From Clostridia bacterium (GTDB taxonomy: Bacteria; Bacillota_A; Clostridia; Lachnospirales; Cellulosilyticaceae), in assembly GCA_029239935.1 (NCBI GenBank), contig JARBTY010000002.1, positions 1 to 64,000 on the forward strand: DNA of 64,000 nucleotides, in the 5' to 3' direction. The notes under the pieces were generated by a model, which searched no databases, was not told where the DNA came from, and worked only from the letters and a program-made list of their open reading frames with translations. This document shows, piece after piece, positions 1 to 8,857 of the stretch (the stretch's first letter is position 1; every line of letters begins with the position of its first letter). The position numbers and the translations under genes are program-made.

Positions 1-879
1 GAGCAAAAAATTAATATAGTGGATCTATTAGATGTAAATTATCCTTATTACTTAAAACAAATCCCAGATGCCCCTATTGTTCTGTTTGTGAAAGGCGACA
101 TAAGTTATCTAAATGATCCGATGATAGCAATAGTTGGTTCCAGAAAATGTTCAGAGTATGGGTTTGAGATGGCTTATCGTGTAGCAGCTGAACTGGCTGA
201 AAAGGGCATTGTAGTTATTAGCGGGATGGCTTATGGTATAGATGAAGCTGCTCATAAAGGTGCATTAAAAACTGGAAATACCATAGCTGTGCTAGGTACA
301 GGTATCAATATATGTTATCCTAATCAAAATTATAATATCTATACTTTGATTCCAAAGCATGGATGTCTCGTATCAGAGTACTTTTTAAATACACCGCCTT
401 TGCCCTTCCAATTTCCAAAAAGAAATAGGATTATTAGCGGAATGGCTATGGGGATACTAGTAGTTGAAGCAGATGTGAAAAGCGGTTCTTTAATTACAGC
501 CGATTTAGCCTTGCAATATAATCGAGATGTTTTTGCAATACCTGGAAATGTCACAAGTAAATTAAGTTCTGGTACAAATGAACTTATAAAAAATGGTGCA
601 AAATGTGTGACAAAGGCAGAGGATATTATAGAAGAATTTGGTGAAGTCTTAAAAATACAAAAAATTATTTTAAGAGATCGTACATCTAAAAATAATGAGG
701 GTAAACTTGCAGAAGATGAAAGTATAGTATATGCTTATGTAAGTCAGAATCCTATTAATTTGAATGAACTATTTAAAAATACAAAACTCCCCTATGAAAT
801 AGTTTATCCTAGTTTGATTAAATTAGAGATTAAAGGACTTATAAAAAGACTACCAGGGGAAAGATATGTACGCATTTAA
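1..879 (+). CDS. dprA: DNA processing protein DprA (5'-truncated by window)
   Basis: DprA/Smf loads RecA onto incoming single-stranded DNA during transformation. It also occurs in clostridia not known to be competent. The reading frame is open from base 1. The GTG at 19 is probably not the real start, because the first visible residues already belong to the conserved YP..L domain entry and the family is usually about 360 residues. The Rossmann-like core shows IVGSRKCSEYG, SGMAYGIDEAAHKGAL and VLGTGIN.CYP. The C-terminal part resembles the DprA winged helix. topA starts 13 bases after the stop, matching the dprA-topA order of Bacillota. Confidence 0.93.
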   Translation, partial: EQKINIVDLLDVNYPYYLKQIPDAPIVLFVKGDISYLNDPMIAIVGSRKCSEYGFEMAYRVAAELAEKGIVVISGMAYGIDEAAHKGALKTGNTIAVLGTGINICYPNQNYNIYTLIPKHGCLVSEYFLNTPPLPFQFPKRNRIISGMAMGILVVEADVKSGSLITADLALQYNRDVFAIPGNVTSKLSSGTNELIKNGAKCVTKAEDIIEEFGEVLKIQKIILRDRTSKNNEGKLAEDESIVYAYVSQNPINLNELFKNTKLPYEIVYPSLIKLEIKGLIKRLPGERYVRI

Positions 880-892
880 TGAGGAGGTAAAT

Positions 893-2965
893 ATGGCTGA
901 TAATTTAGTGATTGTAGAATCAGCAGCAAAAGTTAATACAATTAGTAGATTTTTGGGCAAAAACTATAAAGTGGAAGCTTCGGTAGGACATGTTAGAGAT
1001 TTGCCAAAAAGTCAATTAGGTATTGATATAGAAAATAATTATGAACCCAAGTATATTACAATACGAGGGAAAGGTGAGCTGCTTCAGAAAATGAGAAAAG
1101 ATGTAAAGGCTGCAAAGTGTGTGTATTTAGCCACTGACCCTGATAGAGAAGGAGAAGCTATATCTTGGCACCTGTATCACTCGCTTAAGCTTCAGGATAA
1201 AAAAGTTTATAGAATAACCTTCAATGAAATCACTGAAGAAGCTATAAAAGATGCGATTAAGCATCCGAGAACAATTAATATGGATTTGGTAGATGCCCAG
1301 CAAGCCCGAAGATCGTTAGACCGCCTAGTAGGTTATAAAATTAGTCCGATATTGTGGAAAAAGATACGTAAGGGATTAAGTGCGGGCCGTGTGCAGTCGG
1401 TTACATTAAGATTGATTAGTGACAGAGAAAAGGAAATAAGAGAGTTCATTGAAGAAGAATATTGGTCTATAGAAGTAAATCTCAGACAAGGTAAAAATAA
1501 AGCTTTTGAAGCAAAGCTGGATACAAAAGATGAACAAAAGATAGAAATTAAAAATGAAAAAGAAGCACAAAAAATACTAAAAGAATGTGCAAAAGGAATC
1601 TATGAAGTAATCAGTACTAAAAAAGGAACCAGAATAAAAAATACAGCCCTCCCTTTTACAACCAGTACACTTCAGCAAGAAGCTGCAAAGCACTTAGGTT
1701 TTTCCACACAAAAAACAATGAATATTGCACAGCAGCTCTATGAGGGAGTTAAAGTTGGTAAAAAAGAGGTTGGTATAGTTACTTATATTCGTACAGATTC
1801 TGTTAGAATAGCGGATAAAGCAAAAGAAGAAGCTGGTTTATATATTGAAAATGAGTTTGGAGTTTCTTATCTTGGAGAAGAAAAACAATCAACAAAATCT
1901 AAAAAAAGCAATATACAAGATGCACATGAAGCCATTAGACCGACTTATATCCATTATAAACCTTCAGATATTAAAATATATTTATCAAAAGATCAATATA
2001 AACTCTATAATATGATTTGGAATAGATTCATTGCGAGTCAAATGTCGCCAGCAAAATATGAAACCTATTCTATTAAAATCAAAAACGGAAAATATATTTT
2101 TAGAGCTTCTTATTCAGTTGAATTATTTGATGGTTTTACTAAAGTCTATAATTTAAGTGAGGATAAACCTAAAAAAGAATCTAAATTCCAAGTTGCGGAA
2201 GGTGATGTACTAGAATGTGCAAGTATTTTGCCAACCCAGCATTTTACCCAACCACCTGCACACTTTTCAGAAGCGGCACTGGTTAAAGCTTTAGAAGAAA
2301 ATGGGGTAGGAAGGCCTAGTACGTATGCACCGACCATTACCACCTTATTAGCAAGAGGTTATATTGTTAAAGAAAACAAAAATCTTTATGCAACTGAACT
2401 TGGAGAAGTGGTTAATCAAATCATGCTGGAATATTTTGATGAAGTGGTAGATGTGGATTTTACAGCAAATATGGAAAGAATTTTAGATGAGATTGCATCA
2501 GGTAATGTTGAGTGGAAAGAGATTATCAAGTCTTTTTATCCACATTTTCAAAGTACAGTTATAAAAGCTGAAAATGAGATACAAAATATAGATTTAACAG
2601 AGACGACAGATATACCTTGTGAAAAATGCGATGCGCATATGATTGTGCGCTATGGCAAATATGGCAAATTTTTAGGGTGTCCTAATTTTCCAGACTGCAA
2701 CTTTACTAAACCTTGGTTCGAAGAGACAGGAATTATGTGTCCACTATGCGGTGGAAAAGTGCTTATTAAAAAAACTAAAAAGGGTAGAACCTATTATGGA
2801 TGTGAAAATAATGGGGAAAACTGTGATTTTATGTCTTGGGAAAAACCGACAGGTGAAAAATGCCCCCTATGTGAAGATGTGCTAGTAGAAAAGGGTAATT
2901 CAAAAAATAAAAAAATTGTTTGCCGTAATACAAAATGTAATTATGGAAAAGAAAATAAAAAATAA
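893..2965 (+). CDS. topA: DNA topoisomerase I (type IA)
   Basis: Type IA topoisomerase that relaxes negative supercoils through a 5'-phosphotyrosyl intermediate. The start is ATG 893, preceded by a GAGGAGG site at 881-887; an in-frame ATG at 866 lies inside dprA and has no such site. The 690-residue product has an N-terminal Toprim domain with TDPDREGEAI, and the active-site tyrosine is Tyr298 in YIRTDS. The C-terminus carries three four-cysteine zinc ribbons: CEKC...CPNFPDC, CPLC...CENNGENC and CPLC...CRNTKC. A terminator follows at 3055-3085. The trmFO-xerC-hslVU block that separates topA from codY in Bacillus is absent. Confidence 0.98.
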   Translation: MADNLVIVESAAKVNTISRFLGKNYKVEASVGHVRDLPKSQLGIDIENNYEPKYITIRGKGELLQKMRKDVKAAKCVYLATDPDREGEAISWHLYHSLKLQDKKVYRITFNEITEEAIKDAIKHPRTINMDLVDAQQARRSLDRLVGYKISPILWKKIRKGLSAGRVQSVTLRLISDREKEIREFIEEEYWSIEVNLRQGKNKAFEAKLDTKDEQKIEIKNEKEAQKILKECAKGIYEVISTKKGTRIKNTALPFTTSTLQQEAAKHLGFSTQKTMNIAQQLYEGVKVGKKEVGIVTYIRTDSVRIADKAKEEAGLYIENEFGVSYLGEEKQSTKSKKSNIQDAHEAIRPTYIHYKPSDIKIYLSKDQYKLYNMIWNRFIASQMSPAKYETYSIKIKNGKYIFRASYSVELFDGFTKVYNLSEDKPKKESKFQVAEGDVLECASILPTQHFTQPPAHFSEAALVKALEENGVGRPSTYAPTITTLLARGYIVKENKNLYATELGEVVNQIMLEYFDEVVDVDFTANMERILDEIASGNVEWKEIIKSFYPHFQSTVIKAENEIQNIDLTETTDIPCEKCDAHMIVRYGKYGKFLGCPNFPDCNFTKPWFEETGIMCPLCGGKVLIKKTKKGRTYYGCENNGENCDFMSWEKPTGEKCPLCEDVLVEKGNSKNKKIVCRNTKCNYGKENKK

Positions 2966-3054
2966 GTTTACAATTTGTTCAAAATTTTTTGTATTAATAT
3001 TTAATTTATATATTGAATTTTTTGTCACATTGTGTTAATATTTGTTTATAAAGG

Positions 3055-3085
3055 GGCAAAGTTGTAACAGCAGCTTTGTCTTTTT
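3055..3085 (+). terminator. Intrinsic terminator after topA
   Basis: A 9-bp stem (3055-3063 with 3072-3080, two G-T pairs) and an 8-base loop are followed by TTTTT. It lies about 90 bases beyond the topA stop and separates topA from codY. Confidence 0.8.
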
Positions 3086-3181
3086 AACTGAATGAGTGTA
3101 TATTTTCTAATTTTTTGAACATACTAAAGTATATTGAACCTTTAGATTATAATTCATACAATATTTTAAGGAGGAAATTTT

Positions 3182-3940
3182 ATGTCACAAGAGTTATTAC
3201 AAAAAATGCGTAAAGTTAATAGGCTGTTGCAAAGATTTGGATCAGATCGCGTTATTTTTTCGGAAATATGTGAAGTGATTAGTGATGTAGCTAAATCTAA
3301 TGCAGTGGTAGTTAGTCATAAAAGTAAAGTTTTAGGAGTGAATAGCACGATTCCTCATAATTTTGCTAATGAGGATCAACATATTGATTATTCAGTTAAT
3401 GATCAATTTATGACGATTATAGACATCAAAGAAAATATTTCTTTAGAAACTATCTTTGCTGAAACGCCAAATAGCGCAAATTATAATGCATGTGTTATGC
3501 CTATCATAGCAGCAGGACAAAGGTTAGGAACATTTTTGCTTTATAAAGAAAAAAGTGAAGGAAGTTATTCTACAGAAGATATTATTTTGGCTGAGTATGG
3601 TGCTACGATAGTGGCAGTAGAAATTTTAAGTTCATTAAAAGATGAAAGTGATGCTGAAGAACGCAGAGTTTCAACTGTGAAATCTGCAATAAGCACACTC
3701 TCTTATTCGGAGCTTGAAGCGATTTTCCATATATTTGAGAAGTTGGATGGCAGCGAGGGATTACTTATTGCAAGCAAGATTGCTGATAAAGTAGGTATTA
3801 CCCGTTCAGTTATTGTTAATGCACTTCGTAAATTTGAAAGTGCAGGCGTTATCGAATCTAGATCTTTAGGGATGAAGGGGACGTATATTAAAGTTTTAAA
3901 TAACGCTCTTCTGGATGAACTTGCTAAGTTAAGAAGATAG
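3182..3940 (+). CDS. codY: Global transcriptional regulator CodY
   Basis: CodY senses branched-chain amino acids and GTP and represses nutrient-scavenging, amino-acid biosynthesis and adaptation genes when nutrients are plentiful. The 252-residue length is close to the usual 259. It has an N-terminal GAF-like ligand domain and a C-terminal winged helix-turn-helix from about residue 196 (ASKIADKVGITRSVIVNALRK followed by ESAGVIESRSLGMKGTYIKVLN), nearly identical to Bacillus CodY in this DNA-binding segment. ATG 3182 follows AAGGAGG at 3169-3175. Transcription stands alone between two terminators. I did not find a convincing CodY box in its own upstream region. Confidence 0.98.
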   Translation: MSQELLQKMRKVNRLLQRFGSDRVIFSEICEVISDVAKSNAVVVSHKSKVLGVNSTIPHNFANEDQHIDYSVNDQFMTIIDIKENISLETIFAETPNSANYNACVMPIIAAGQRLGTFLLYKEKSEGSYSTEDIILAEYGATIVAVEILSSLKDESDAEERRVSTVKSAISTLSYSELEAIFHIFEKLDGSEGLLIASKIADKVGITRSVIVNALRKFESAGVIESRSLGMKGTYIKVLNNALLDELAKLRR

Positions 3941-3960
3941 TTTTATAAAGAGAAAGAACA

Positions 3961-4001
3961 TAAAAGGATGACAAGCTATCAGATAACTTGTCATCCTTTT
4001 A
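3961..4001. terminator. Bidirectional terminator between codY and ylbJ
   Basis: A perfect 15-bp stem (3961-3975 with 3987-4001) with an 11-base loop starts with AAAA and ends with TTTT on either strand. It serves convergent codY and ylbJ, and the distal arm includes the ylbJ stop codon. Confidence 0.92.
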
Positions 4002-5135
4002 TAATGAGTTATAGTGGTATCTAATCTCTGGGACAGCATTGTATTTGCGATGGTGTAGACGGTTTAAGGTTTTAATAATATAAATAAATACTACGATACA
4101 AAGAGCTAAAATAAATAACCATAGACTTTTAAAGACTAAATATGTTTTGAGTGTATACATAGAAAAGAGCGGTAAAAATACACACACCAATATAAAACTT
4201 AATATTCCCTGCATTCCTTTAGCAATGATATAGGGGAAGAGTGAAAAATGACAGTCTCCTAGCACATAAGAGGTTTGAAAATGAACACACAATCCGCCAA
4301 ATCCAATCAATGCAGATAAGAGTGCTATAGGATAGAGAGAAGGGGTAACGTTGCTACTAATCATACTTGAGCCATTAGAGAGTTCTAATAGTCCTGTGAT
4401 ACTGCCCATAATCATTAAATCAGGAAGATTACTTATTAAATCGGATTGGAGTATGTAAAGCATAAAAGGAGAATGATTTATAATATGTGCTATAACAGAA
4501 AAGAATATAATGTAGCCGCCTATATGAACGATAGTATCCATTGCATTTGTAACGGCACTATTAAGTAGGCTTGAGAAGTTGGTGAAGGCAGGACCAGAGG
4601 ATGGAATCAATTTCTGTTTCCTGCTAGAAGGAGGTATCTTGTAAGAGGCAAAAATAATACTGATCAGCAGAGCAGATAACATATGGATGAACAATAGAAA
4701 ATAGCCTATGGAGGCATTATTTAGCATAAGTGTGCCCACTGTTCCAACAATAAATAGAGGGCCGCAATTATTACTAAAGCAGAGTATTTTTTGAGCTTCA
4801 TGGGGTGAAATGATATGTTGGTCAAGGAGTTGACGGGTCATTTTAGCACCCATAGGATATCCGGCGATAAAACCCATTATAAAGGCAAACAAACTGCTTC
4901 CGGGTAAATGCCATACTTTCTGAGTAAGAGGATTGGCCAGGGTGCTTATATCTTTCATGACATCAATCCCAGACAAAACATTAATGAGGACAATAAAGGG
5001 CAATAGAGAAGGCAAAATTTTATTAAACCATAATAACAAACCCTCTTTTGCAGCATAAATACAAATATCAGGGGAGAGTAATAGCGTAAAAATCATAACA
5101 ACGATACCTGCAGTGATGATATATTTTTTAGACAA
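3999..5135 (-). CDS. ylbJ: Sporulation integral membrane protein YlbJ
   Basis: YlbJ is a polytopic membrane protein needed for spore cortex formation in Bacillus and is normally made in the mother cell under sigma E. The 378-residue product has about eight to ten hydrophobic segments. The family signature is present as GYPMGAKMTRQLLD and FSNNCGPLFIVGTVGTLML (nucleoside-recognition/Gate-type domain). The start is TTG at 5135-5133, eight bases after AGGAGGG on the minus strand; there is no ATG alternative nearby. The start codon lies inside a repeat arm that can pair with an upstream arm. It lies downstream of tmcAL on the same strand, so read-through transcription is possible. Confidence 0.9.
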   Translation of the reverse strand: MSKKYIITAGIVVMIFTLLLSPDICIYAAKEGLLLWFNKILPSLLPFIVLINVLSGIDVMKDISTLANPLTQKVWHLPGSSLFAFIMGFIAGYPMGAKMTRQLLDQHIISPHEAQKILCFSNNCGPLFIVGTVGTLMLNNASIGYFLLFIHMLSALLISIIFASYKIPPSSRKQKLIPSSGPAFTNFSSLLNSAVTNAMDTIVHIGGYIIFFSVIAHIINHSPFMLYILQSDLISNLPDLMIMGSITGLLELSNGSSMISSNVTPSLYPIALLSALIGFGGLCVHFQTSYVLGDCHFSLFPYIIAKGMQGILSFILVCVFLPLFSMYTLKTYLVFKSLWLFILALCIVVFIYIIKTLNRLHHRKYNAVPEIRYHYNSL

Positions 5136-5200
5136 ACCAGAAGCCCTCCTTTAATTAGACAAACCGTATGCTTAATTATATGAAGGTTTGTCTAAAAAAA
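5124..5200 (-). repeat. Three-arm repeat overlapping the ylbJ start codon
   Basis: One core is present three times: TTAGACAAACC at 5128-5138 and 5155-5165 on the plus strand, and inverted at 5185-5195. The inverted arm (5185-5199) is perfectly complementary over 15 bp to 5124-5138, which contains the ylbJ TTG start. It is also complementary over 11 bp to 5155-5165, just ahead of the Shine-Dalgarno sequence. The core also fits the published SpoIIID box consensus WWRRACARNY. RNA switch and protein operator are therefore both open readings. Confidence 0.85.
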
Positions 5201-5203
5201 TGA
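5175..5203 (-). promoter_or_regulatory. Candidate sigma-E promoter for ylbJ
   Basis: On the minus strand, TCATTTT (-35, 6 of 7 to KMATATT) is separated by 14 bases from CATATAAT (-10, 7 of 8 to CATACAHT). Transcription would begin near 5168, upstream of the ylbJ ribosome binding site but downstream of the inverted repeat arm at 5185-5200. Sigma-E control fits the known regulon of ylbJ. Confidence 0.5.
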
Positions 5204-5216
5204 CTTTTAGTAACTG

Positions 5217-6467
5217 TCAATATTTGATGAAGGGCTGAGTAAAGTCTTGGTTATAAGGGGAAGTGTTTTTTTGAATATAATGATAGAGATTGCTGGCGTT
5301 AAGTTCATAGTTCAAAAGTATCTCTGCTTCCTCAGAAATTTGAGGATAGGAAGGCTTGAGCTGGGTAATGACAGGAACAGAGGCTTTTTTGGTAAGTTCA
5401 GATAATAGAAAGGAGGCATTTTTTTTGCAACCAAGGACTCTGATATAGGGAATCCAATTTATAGGCTCAAGACGTTTCATATCTTCTTGTAAAACGTTCA
5501 GTATAATTTTAAAAATGGCTCTTTGTACAGTAGCTTTAGTATAGGTTTTAGAAGTTGACTCCTCAATAAGTTGAGACATGCTAGTGTTTTTAGTAAAACA
5601 TTTTAATAAAGAACGTATAAGATCGTCAGGAATATCCCAAAGCGCATATAAATCATGTTTGTTGGAAAAAATAAATTTATAGTGAAGAAAGGCTTCCAAA
5701 TCATTGATATCTGGCATGCATTGGGTATGTTTGCGGAGCAGCTCGTAGCTTGCAGGAGGCATACATTTTTTAATAACCTCTGAAGAGTCAGACGTTTTGA
5801 ACTGGGTTCGTATAGCTGTTGCAGAAGCTATAGCCGAGTAAATTTCGGTGTCGTGATAGTTAGATAATCTACGTTTAATGGTAAGTGGTGTTATAAAGGA
5901 TTGGTATTTTATTAATGCCTTAAGATACTCTATGCCTAATATATTATTAGGACTACCAACAGCTTTTTGTATGAGGCTCAGGTCATGAAGTCTCGGATTG
6001 TTAGTAGGCTGTGAAAAAAAATGGATTAATGCTGCTTCTCTTGCACGGGGGAAACTATAGCCTTGGGATAGATACTCTTTTATAAGACTAGAGAGAAAAG
6101 GGGGTTCATCGGTCAAGACAGTAGCAATATCTTTTAATAAAGTCACATCGCCTATTTCGCTTCCAAAAGAGAGTGAGCTGACTAAGCCTGTTTTTTGTAA
6201 TATAGAAATGGCAGCTTCAGAGAATCGTTCAGCGCTGGCGGTAGCAAAAACAACAGGGAGCTCTAAAACCATATCCACCCCACAGGATAAAGCCATTTGA
6301 GTCCGAACAAATTTATCCGTAATGCTGGGGAGACCTCGCTGGGTGAAGTTACCGCTCATCACAGCAATGACAAAATCTGATGGGATAAGTTTGCGAGATT
6401 CATTTAACTGATAGAGATGTCCATTGTGAAATGGATTATATTCAGCGACAATTCCAGTTACATGCAT
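5217..6467 (-). CDS. tmcAL: tRNA(Met) cytidine acetate ligase TmcAL (YlbM)
   Basis: TmcAL forms N4-acetylcytidine at the wobble position of elongator tRNA-Met, using acetate and ATP to make an acetyl-adenylate. The 416-residue protein begins with the HIGH-type nucleotidyltransferase motif GIVAEYNPFHNGHLYQL and has VAVMSGNFTQRG-like and FKTS/DKFVRTQMAL segments typical of the family. ATG 6467 follows AGGAGG on the minus strand. It is divergent from pta-ackA, the acetate kinase pathway, which makes its substrate choice suggestive. The ylbM-ylbJ neighbourhood is the conserved arrangement, here transcribed tmcAL then ylbJ. Confidence 0.93.
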   Translation of the reverse strand: MHVTGIVAEYNPFHNGHLYQLNESRKLIPSDFVIAVMSGNFTQRGLPSITDKFVRTQMALSCGVDMVLELPVVFATASAERFSEAAISILQKTGLVSSLSFGSEIGDVTLLKDIATVLTDEPPFLSSLIKEYLSQGYSFPRAREAALIHFFSQPTNNPRLHDLSLIQKAVGSPNNILGIEYLKALIKYQSFITPLTIKRRLSNYHDTEIYSAIASATAIRTQFKTSDSSEVIKKCMPPASYELLRKHTQCMPDINDLEAFLHYKFIFSNKHDLYALWDIPDDLIRSLLKCFTKNTSMSQLIEESTSKTYTKATVQRAIFKIILNVLQEDMKRLEPINWIPYIRVLGCKKNASFLLSELTKKASVPVITQLKPSYPQISEEAEILLNYELNASNLYHYIQKNTSPYNQDFTQPFIKY

Positions 6468-6561
6468 AGTTTTTCCTCCTATAATTTTATGATCTTCTCT
6501 ATTTTATAACAAAAAAATTGTTTATTAAAGCCAATAAAAGGAATAAAATTTGAATTGGCTC

Positions 6562-6590
6562 TTGTATACAATAGATACATTGAATATAAT
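6562..6590 (+). promoter_or_regulatory. Sigma-A promoter for pta-ackA
   Basis: TTGTAT (6562-6567), a 17-base spacer and a perfect TATAAT (6585-6590) lie 45 bases before the pta start. Confidence 0.65.
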
Positions 6591-6635
6591 AGTAACTGAG
6601 GGTAAGCCGAAAGAAAATTTGAAAGGGGTTCGTTT

Positions 6636-7625
6636 ATGTCTTTTTTAGAAGTCATTAAGACTAGAGCAAGAAATAACAAGAAAACAATCGTATTACCAGA
6701 AACAACAGATATTCGTACACTTAAAGCAGCTCATATTGTACTGCAGGAGGAGCTTGCAAATGTTATACTTATTGGAAATAAAGAAGCAATAAGTCATCAA
6801 GCAGAAAACTTAGATTTAGCAGCAGCTGAAATTGTAGATCCAGAAACTTTTGAGGAGATGGAAACTTATATTGATGCACTTGTGGAGCTAAGAAAAAATA
6901 AAGGGATGACTTATGATAAGGCTAAAGAATTATTGCATAAAGATCCATTGTTTTTAGGCGTTATGATGGTTAACCAGAAAAAAGCAGATGGTATGGTAGC
7001 TGGAGCCATTAACTCCACAGCAAATGTGCTTAGGCCATCTTTGCAAATACTTAAAACTGCACCTAATACTAAACTAGTATCAGCATTTTTTGTGATGGTA
7101 GTACCAGATTGTGAAATGGGCAGTAATGGGACTTTTGTTTTTTCTGACGCTGGGCTCAATCAAAATCCAAATGCAGAAGAGTTAGCTGCTATTGCACAAA
7201 GCTCTGCAATAAGCTTTAAGCAGCTTGTAGGAGAAGAGCCAATTGTAGCGATGCTTTCACATTCAACCTATGGCAGCTCAAAACATGCTGATGTTGATAA
7301 AGTTGTAGAAGCAACAAAGATTGCAAAAGAATTGGCACCAGACCTTAAGTTAGATGGTGAATTACAACTCGATGCGGCAATTGTTAAGGAAGTAGGACAA
7401 GCAAAGGCACCTGGAAGCAGTGTTGCAGGCCATGCAAACGTTCTTATATTCCCGGATTTAGATGCTGGCAATATTGGATATAAGCTGGTACAGCGTTTAG
7501 CAAAAGCAGAAGCTTATGGTCCTATTACCCAAGGGATTGCAAAGCCAGTTAATGATTTATCAAGAGGTTGCAGTGTAGACGATATTGTAGGGGTTGTAGC
7601 GATTACAGCTGTTCAAGCCCAATAA
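6636..7625 (+). CDS. pta: Phosphate acetyltransferase
   Basis: Converts acetyl-CoA and phosphate to acetyl phosphate, the first half of the acetate-forming, ATP-yielding branch of fermentation. At 329 residues it is the short, single-domain clostridial type without the N-terminal regulatory domains of the E. coli enzyme. Family segments include KTIVLPE, MVAGAINSTANVLRP, FVFSDAGLNQNP and GHANVLIFPDLDAGNIGYKLVQRLA. ATG 6636 follows AAAGGGG. ackA begins 31 bases downstream with no terminator between, so the two are an operon. Confidence 0.97.
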   Translation: MSFLEVIKTRARNNKKTIVLPETTDIRTLKAAHIVLQEELANVILIGNKEAISHQAENLDLAAAEIVDPETFEEMETYIDALVELRKNKGMTYDKAKELLHKDPLFLGVMMVNQKKADGMVAGAINSTANVLRPSLQILKTAPNTKLVSAFFVMVVPDCEMGSNGTFVFSDAGLNQNPNAEELAAIAQSSAISFKQLVGEEPIVAMLSHSTYGSSKHADVDKVVEATKIAKELAPDLKLDGELQLDAAIVKEVGQAKAPGSSVAGHANVLIFPDLDAGNIGYKLVQRLAKAEAYGPITQGIAKPVNDLSRGCSVDDIVGVVAITAVQAQ

Positions 7626-7656
7626 AAAATATAACTATTTTTAAGGAGTGTATAAA

Positions 7657-8853
7657 ATGATCGTATTAGTAGTAAACTGTGGGAGTTCTTCCCTTAAGTA
7701 TCAATTATTAAACATGGCAGATGAAAGTGTGATAGCTAAAGGAATCTGTGAAAGAATAGGAATAGATGGTTCTTTTATTAAGCATACAACAGAAGGACAA
7801 GATGCTGTCAAAGCTGAGGGAGATATACCTAATCATAAAGTTGCATTTGAAAAAATGATAGAGATGCTTATTCATGGAGAAACTGCATGTATTAAGTCAG
7901 TTGATGAAATAAAAGCAGTTGGACACAGAGTAGTACATGCTGGAGAAAAGTTTAGTTCATCAGTTGTTATTACGGAAGAAGTAGAAAAAGCATTAGAAGA
8001 ATGTATTGACTTAGCGCCTCTTCATAACCCAGCTAACTTAATAGGTATTAATGCATGTAAAGAACTTATGCCAAATGTATCAATGGTAGCTGTTTTTGAT
8101 ACAGCTTTCCATCAGACAATGGATAAATCTGTTTACATGTATGCTATTCCACAAGAATACTATAAAAAATATGGTGTTCGTAAATACGGATTCCATGGAA
8201 CATCTCATAAATATGTATCTGAAAGAGCAGCGGTAATGCTCAATAAACCAATAGAAGATACAAAAATAATTGTATGCCACCTTGGAAACGGAGCAAGTGT
8301 GTGTGCGGTTAAAGGTGGTAAGTCTGTAGAAACATCTATGGGATTCACCCCACTTCCAGGACTTATTATGGGTACCCGTTCAGGTGATATTGATCCAGCG
8401 ATTATTACTTTCTTGATGGAAAAAGAAGGTTTAACTGCAAAAGAAGTTGATGCTATTTTAAATAAACAATCAGGTGTTCTAGCTTTATCAGGTATGTCAA
8501 GTGATTTTAGAGAGATTGAAGATGGGGTTGTTGCAGGAGATCCTGTTTCAAGATTTACAATGGACGCTTTTCAACATAGATTAGTAAGCTATATTGGTGC
8601 ATATGCTGCTGTGATGAACGGTGTAGATGCCATTGCATTTGCTGGAGGTCTTGGTGAAAATAACGCCATTATGAGAGAAGAAGTTGCTAATATGCTGACT
8701 TGGTTAGGCGTAGAACTCGATGTAGAAAAAAATAAATGCCGTGGGGTAGAAAGAGATTTGTCAACTGCAAATGCAAAAGTTAAAATGCTCTTAGTTCCTA
8801 CAAATGAAGAACTTATGATTGCTAGAGATTCAGTGGAATTACTTAATAAATAA
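7657..8853 (+). CDS. ackA: Acetate kinase
   Basis: Transfers phosphate from acetyl phosphate to ADP, giving acetate and ATP. The 398-residue protein shows the ASKHA-fold motifs LVVNCGSSSLKY, FDTAFHQTM, YGFHGTSHKYV, CHLGNGASVCAV and AFAGGLGENN. ATG 7657 is preferred over an in-frame GTG at 7648, because AAGGAG lies at 7643-7648 and gives eight bases of spacing. It is the second gene of the pta-ackA operon. The stop is followed within five bases by the -35 box of the next promoter. Confidence 0.98.
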   Translation: MIVLVVNCGSSSLKYQLLNMADESVIAKGICERIGIDGSFIKHTTEGQDAVKAEGDIPNHKVAFEKMIEMLIHGETACIKSVDEIKAVGHRVVHAGEKFSSSVVITEEVEKALEECIDLAPLHNPANLIGINACKELMPNVSMVAVFDTAFHQTMDKSVYMYAIPQEYYKKYGVRKYGFHGTSHKYVSERAAVMLNKPIEDTKIIVCHLGNGASVCAVKGGKSVETSMGFTPLPGLIMGTRSGDIDPAIITFLMEKEGLTAKEVDAILNKQSGVLALSGMSSDFREIEDGVVAGDPVSRFTMDAFQHRLVSYIGAYAAVMNGVDAIAFAGGLGENNAIMREEVANMLTWLGVELDVEKNKCRGVERDLSTANAKVKMLLVPTNEELMIARDSVELLNK

Positions 8854-8857
8854 GTGA

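Noticed and set aside
3090..3181. CodY autoregulatory box and consensus promoter upstream of codY
   Set aside because: The best match to AATTTTCWGAAAATT is about 9 of 15, and the TATAAT at 3148 lacks a -35 at normal spacing.
6468..6560. Promoter for tmcAL on the minus strand
   Set aside because: A TATAAA-like -10 is present in the AT-rich spacer but no acceptable -35 lies 16-18 bases from it.
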